From Candidatus Saccharimonadia bacterium (GTDB lineage: Bacteria > Patescibacteriota > Saccharimonadia > Saccharimonadales > Saccharimonadaceae): 42,089 bases of DNA. Position numbers and translations under genes: made by a program. The notes under the pieces are model-generated. The model worked only from the letters and a program-made list of their open reading frames with translations, was not told the origin of the DNA and made no database searches. The stretch covers positions 1 through 42,089 of the forward strand of contig JALRBJ010000008.1 in NCBI GenBank assembly GCA_023257815.1. Direction: 5' to 3'. This document shows positions 39,962-42,089 of the stretch, piece after piece (position 1 is the stretch's first letter; every line of letters begins with the position of its first letter).

Positions 39962-40056
39962 AGACTTAGTATAAATTATACTTCGTTGGTACGAATGGCT
40001 TAAATCAACAAAGAGTATTTCGTTGCAACAGAAAAGATGATAAAATAACCTTGTAC

Positions 40057-40308
40057 ATGGGTAAATCACAAGATACGCGTGATGCGCCTTCACCGCCGGA
40101 TCGCTCGACGGTCATTTTATTGCTCGGCACCATTGCCGACACGACGTGGAGGATGTTTGTACCGACGCTAGGTCTAGCAGCGCTGGGCTTGTGGGCGGAC
40201 GAAAGTTGGACAACTGGTCCACTGTGGTCGCTCATCGGTGTGTTTACAGGCATAGGCATCGCAAGCCTTTTGGTACGACAACAATTTAAAACGATTAAGA
40301 GATTATGA
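40057..40308 (+). CDS. AtpI/AtpZ-like ATP synthase accessory membrane protein
   Basis: An 83-residue protein with two transmembrane helices (about residues 32-50 and 55-75), as in AtpI/AtpZ proteins that help assemble the c-ring or admit Mg2+. It precedes atpB directly: the stop overlaps the atpB start (ATGA). TAAAAT at 40041-40046 (extended TGA) lies 10 nt before ATG 40057; an in-frame TTG at 40051 is an alternative start. It heads the ATP synthase operon. Confidence 0.8.
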   Translation: MGKSQDTRDAPSPPDRSTVILLLGTIADTTWRMFVPTLGLAALGLWADESWTTGPLWSLIGVFTGIGIASLLVRQQFKTIKRL

Positions 40309-41117
40309 TTACAACTGTTGCTTCAACTGAAATTCCTGTCCATCTTGCCTCACAGAAGCTATTTTCGATTGGTGACTTTGGGGTTACTAACTCACTCTTA
40401 ACGGGTGCCATTAGTCTGTTACTTCTGCTAGCGGTGTTTGGTTATGTGGTGAGCATGGTAAAACATGGCCGTTATAATCGCTTTGTTGGGTTGGTGCAGT
40501 GGGCGTTTGAAGGTATGCTTTCGCAGATTGATAGCGTAATTCCAGACAAGAAGCTGGCGCGTAAGGTTGCACCACTTGCACTTACTATTTTCTTTTACAT
40601 GCTGTTTAGCTACTGGATGAGTGTATTGCCTGGCCTGGAATCGATTACTATTAACGGTGCTTCGGCTCTTCGTTCTATAGCAGCTGACCTTAACTTCACA
40701 TTCGCAGTAGCAATTATTGTTATGGTGATGGTGCAGTTTTATGCCTTTAGGGCTCATGGGGCGATTGGCAATGCTAAACGATACCTACGAAATCCATTTA
40801 AAGATTTTGTTGGTGCATTCGAGGGAATCCTAGAGCTAATTGGTGAATTTTCACGATATGCCGCACTTTCGCTGCGTATGTTCGGTAACTGTTTTGCTGG
40901 CGAGATCCTACTACTTATTATTGCTGTACTGACCAGCTATCTATCGGTTGCCTTATTGCCAGCCTTTATGGCATTTGAGCTATTTATTGGCTTTATTCAG
41001 GCCTACGTATTCTTTATCCTGACCGTTATCTTTACTGGCTTAGCTGTAGAGAGTCACGGTAGCCACGACGACCATTCACCTGCTGCTCACCCCAAAAAGG
41101 CCACTCAGCACGAATAA
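40305..41117 (+). CDS. atpB: F0F1 ATP synthase subunit a
   Basis: The F0 subunit forming the proton half-channels beside the c-ring. 270 residues with about five to six membrane helices. The key helix reads YAALSLRMFGNCFAGEILL, containing the essential Arg, and LLPAFMAFELFIGFIQAYVFFILT gives the conserved C-terminal helix with Glu and Gln. It overlaps the upstream gene by 4 nt. The tail is His-rich (GSHDDHSPAAHPKK). Confidence 0.96.
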   Translation: MITTVASTEIPVHLASQKLFSIGDFGVTNSLLTGAISLLLLLAVFGYVVSMVKHGRYNRFVGLVQWAFEGMLSQIDSVIPDKKLARKVAPLALTIFFYMLFSYWMSVLPGLESITINGASALRSIAADLNFTFAVAIIVMVMVQFYAFRAHGAIGNAKRYLRNPFKDFVGAFEGILELIGEFSRYAALSLRMFGNCFAGEILLLIIAVLTSYLSVALLPAFMAFELFIGFIQAYVFFILTVIFTGLAVESHGSHDDHSPAAHPKKATQHE

Positions 41118-41161
41118 CAGATGGTATATAATTTAAGTAAGTAAACAAGGAGTAATAATAA

Positions 41162-41374
41162 ATGGAACAACTAGCATTCGGTCTTGCCTACGCCCTACCA
41201 GCACTTGGTGCAGCAATCGGAATCGGCTTTATTGGTAATGGTGCACTTAGTGCTTTTGGCCGTAACCCAGAAAAACTATCAGACATTCGTACGTTGATGA
41301 TTACCGCCATTGTGTTCGCCGACTCACTGGCTATCATTGGTATCGTTGTAGCTATTATTGCGAAGTTCATCTAA
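41162..41374 (+). CDS. atpE: F0F1 ATP synthase subunit c
   Basis: The c-ring proteolipid, 70 residues in two helices. GAAIGIGFIGNGALSAFGRNPE holds the glycine-rich first helix and the polar loop R-N-P. The ion-binding carboxylate is Asp54 in IVFADSLAIIG. The usual Na+-ligand set is not obvious, so proton coupling is likely. A strong AAGGAG lies 9 nt before the ATG. Confidence 0.97.
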   Translation: MEQLAFGLAYALPALGAAIGIGFIGNGALSAFGRNPEKLSDIRTLMITAIVFADSLAIIGIVVAIIAKFI

Positions 41375-41397
41375 TCCGTAGGCTTGTTTAGGAACAT

Positions 41398-41946
41398 ATG
41401 TTACAAAACTTAACCTACTTAGCTGAAACGGCACACGCAGAGGCTTCGAGTGATCTGTTTTCATCACTTGGAATTAACTGGCAGATGCTGTTGTTTCAGG
41501 GTATAGCCTTTATTGTGCTAGTAGTTTTACTAGGTAAGTTCGTCTTCCCTACTCTTATGAAGGCCGTCGATGAACGTCAGGCTAAAATCGAAGAAGCTGG
41601 TAAGGCTGCTGCGAAGGCTGAAAAAAAAGCCGAAGAAGCCGAGGCTAAGATTGAGGATGTGCTAAAGAAGGCTCGCACTGAGGCAGCAGATATAGTAACG
41701 ACTGCCAAGAACGAAGCTACACAGATGATTGAGAAAGCCGAGTCGCAGGCGAAAACTCGATCAGACAGAATCGTTGCAGAAGCACACGAAGAAGTTCAAA
41801 AAGATGTGCTTGCAGCTCGTAAGACACTCGAAAAAGATACTATTAGCCTAGTTAAGAAAGCTGCTGGTTTGGCAGTTGCCAGTGTGGCCGATGACAAGCT
41901 TGATGCGGCTGTAATTAAGAAATCAGTTGAAGGGGCTCAGCGCTAA
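41398..41946 (+). CDS. atpF: F0F1 ATP synthase subunit b
   Basis: Peripheral stalk subunit, 182 residues. One membrane helix (about residues 29-50, LLFQGIAFIVLVVLLGKFVF) is followed by a long Ala/Glu/Lys-rich coiled coil (EAGKAAAKAEKKAEEAEAKI and onward) and a C-terminal region contacting delta. AGGAA lies upstream of the ATG. The next gene starts 1 nt after its stop. Confidence 0.95.
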   Translation: MLQNLTYLAETAHAEASSDLFSSLGINWQMLLFQGIAFIVLVVLLGKFVFPTLMKAVDERQAKIEEAGKAAAKAEKKAEEAEAKIEDVLKKARTEAADIVTTAKNEATQMIEKAESQAKTRSDRIVAEAHEEVQKDVLAARKTLEKDTISLVKKAAGLAVASVADDKLDAAVIKKSVEGAQR

Positions 41947-41947
41947 T

Positions 41948-42089
41948 ATGAGCACGCTTTCACGACGGAAACTTGCTGGCAATATCGCTGCTCGCTTGGC
42001 GAGCGGCGAAAGTCAAAGAGCAGTCTTAAAAGAACTGGCGGGATTTTTGATTGATACCGGTCGTAAAAAAGAAGCCAGCTTGATCGTAC
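41948..42089 (+). CDS. atpH: F0F1 ATP synthase subunit delta, partial
   Basis: The N-terminal 47 residues (MSTLSRRKLAGNIAARLASG...) of the delta/OSCP subunit, cut by the window edge. The call rests mainly on position after atpF in the conserved order and on the helical N-terminal pattern. Confidence 0.75.
   Translation, partial: MSTLSRRKLAGNIAARLASGESQRAVLKELAGFLIDTGRKKEASLIV

Noticed and set aside
41118-41161. Internal promoter before atpE (TATAAT at about 41125-41130)
   Set aside because: The -10-like box has no acceptable -35, and the genes are in standard operon order with a strong Shine-Dalgarno, so a separate promoter is not needed.
1-42089. Alternative genetic code with TGA as Gly, as in some related lineages
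   Set aside because: Conserved proteins end at TGA at family-typical lengths (for example the AtpI-like stop overlapping the atpB start), and no conserved protein needs TGA read as an amino acid.
1-42089. CRISPR arrays, transposons or prophage
   Set aside because: No regularly spaced repeats, transposase motifs or phage genes were seen on either strand.

Overview
The window looks like a chromosome segment of a Patescibacteria/CPR bacterium, most likely a Saccharibacteria (TM7) member. This rests on AT-leaning, compact gene packing with the standard code (TGA works as stop throughout), an arginine deiminase next to argininosuccinate synthase and lyase, DUF3048, PEGA and sortase envelope genes, and an ordinary F-type ATP synthase operon. 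No rRNA, CRISPR array, transposase or integrase was seen.

Layout. At 0-2.4 kb there is a truncated sensor kinase (minus) and an alpha/beta-hydrolase-like gene. At 3-10 kb lies an arginine block: arcA plus a small partner gene on the minus strand, then divergently a leader peptide with four tandem Arg codons, an attenuator, argG, argH, a small hypothetical gene, and argS on the opposite strand. At 10.4-12.4 kb are an aldo/keto reductase, an ArsR-like regulator and a shikimate kinase. At 12.5-15.6 kb are tRNA-Glu and a response regulator/histidine kinase/DUF3048 operon. At 16-24 kb are gltX, envelope proteins (PEGA, class D/E-like sortase, DUF4190-like), tRNA-Leu and a hypothetical gene. At 23.8-26.8 kb is a minus-strand operon (guanylate-kinase-like, membrane protein, HAD phosphatase, NnrD-like). 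At 27.4-39.7 kb are xth, smpB, a cytidylate-kinase-like gene, two glycosyltransferases, a hydrolase, an ABC-F ATPase, an AAA+ ATPase and a glutaredoxin. From 40 kb to the end runs atpI-B-E-F-H (atpH cut by the window edge).

The most striking pattern is a second population of transcription units scattered between these ordinary genes. Nine visibly GC-richer units, called cassettes A-I here, sit at about 2.4-2.98, 10.1-10.3, 15.7-16.45, 26.84-27.42, 28.25-28.73, 29.23-30.15, 31.0-31.97, 34.36-34.68 and 35.6-36.06 kb. Each carries one gene or short ORF and one or two strong 3' hairpins; all but B and E have a clear AT-rich sigma70-like promoter, and most have a 30-90 nt leader with a Shine-Dalgarno site. 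They lie in either orientation, only between genes. From 26.8 to 36 kb they fill nearly every intergenic gap. The surrounding AT-rich genes often look leaderless: a -10 box sits 6-10 nt before the start codon, without a ribosome-binding site. So the two populations differ in composition, initiation mode and termination. In two cassettes (E and G) the first ten nucleotides of the predicted transcript are complementary to the bases just before the 3' terminator.

The second notable system is a complete-looking transcription attenuator controlling argGH by arginine-codon stalling, with a predicted leaderless leader peptide. Start codons were chosen from visible ribosome-binding sites, -10 spacing or family length. 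All functional calls rest on motif recognition by eye, without database searches.
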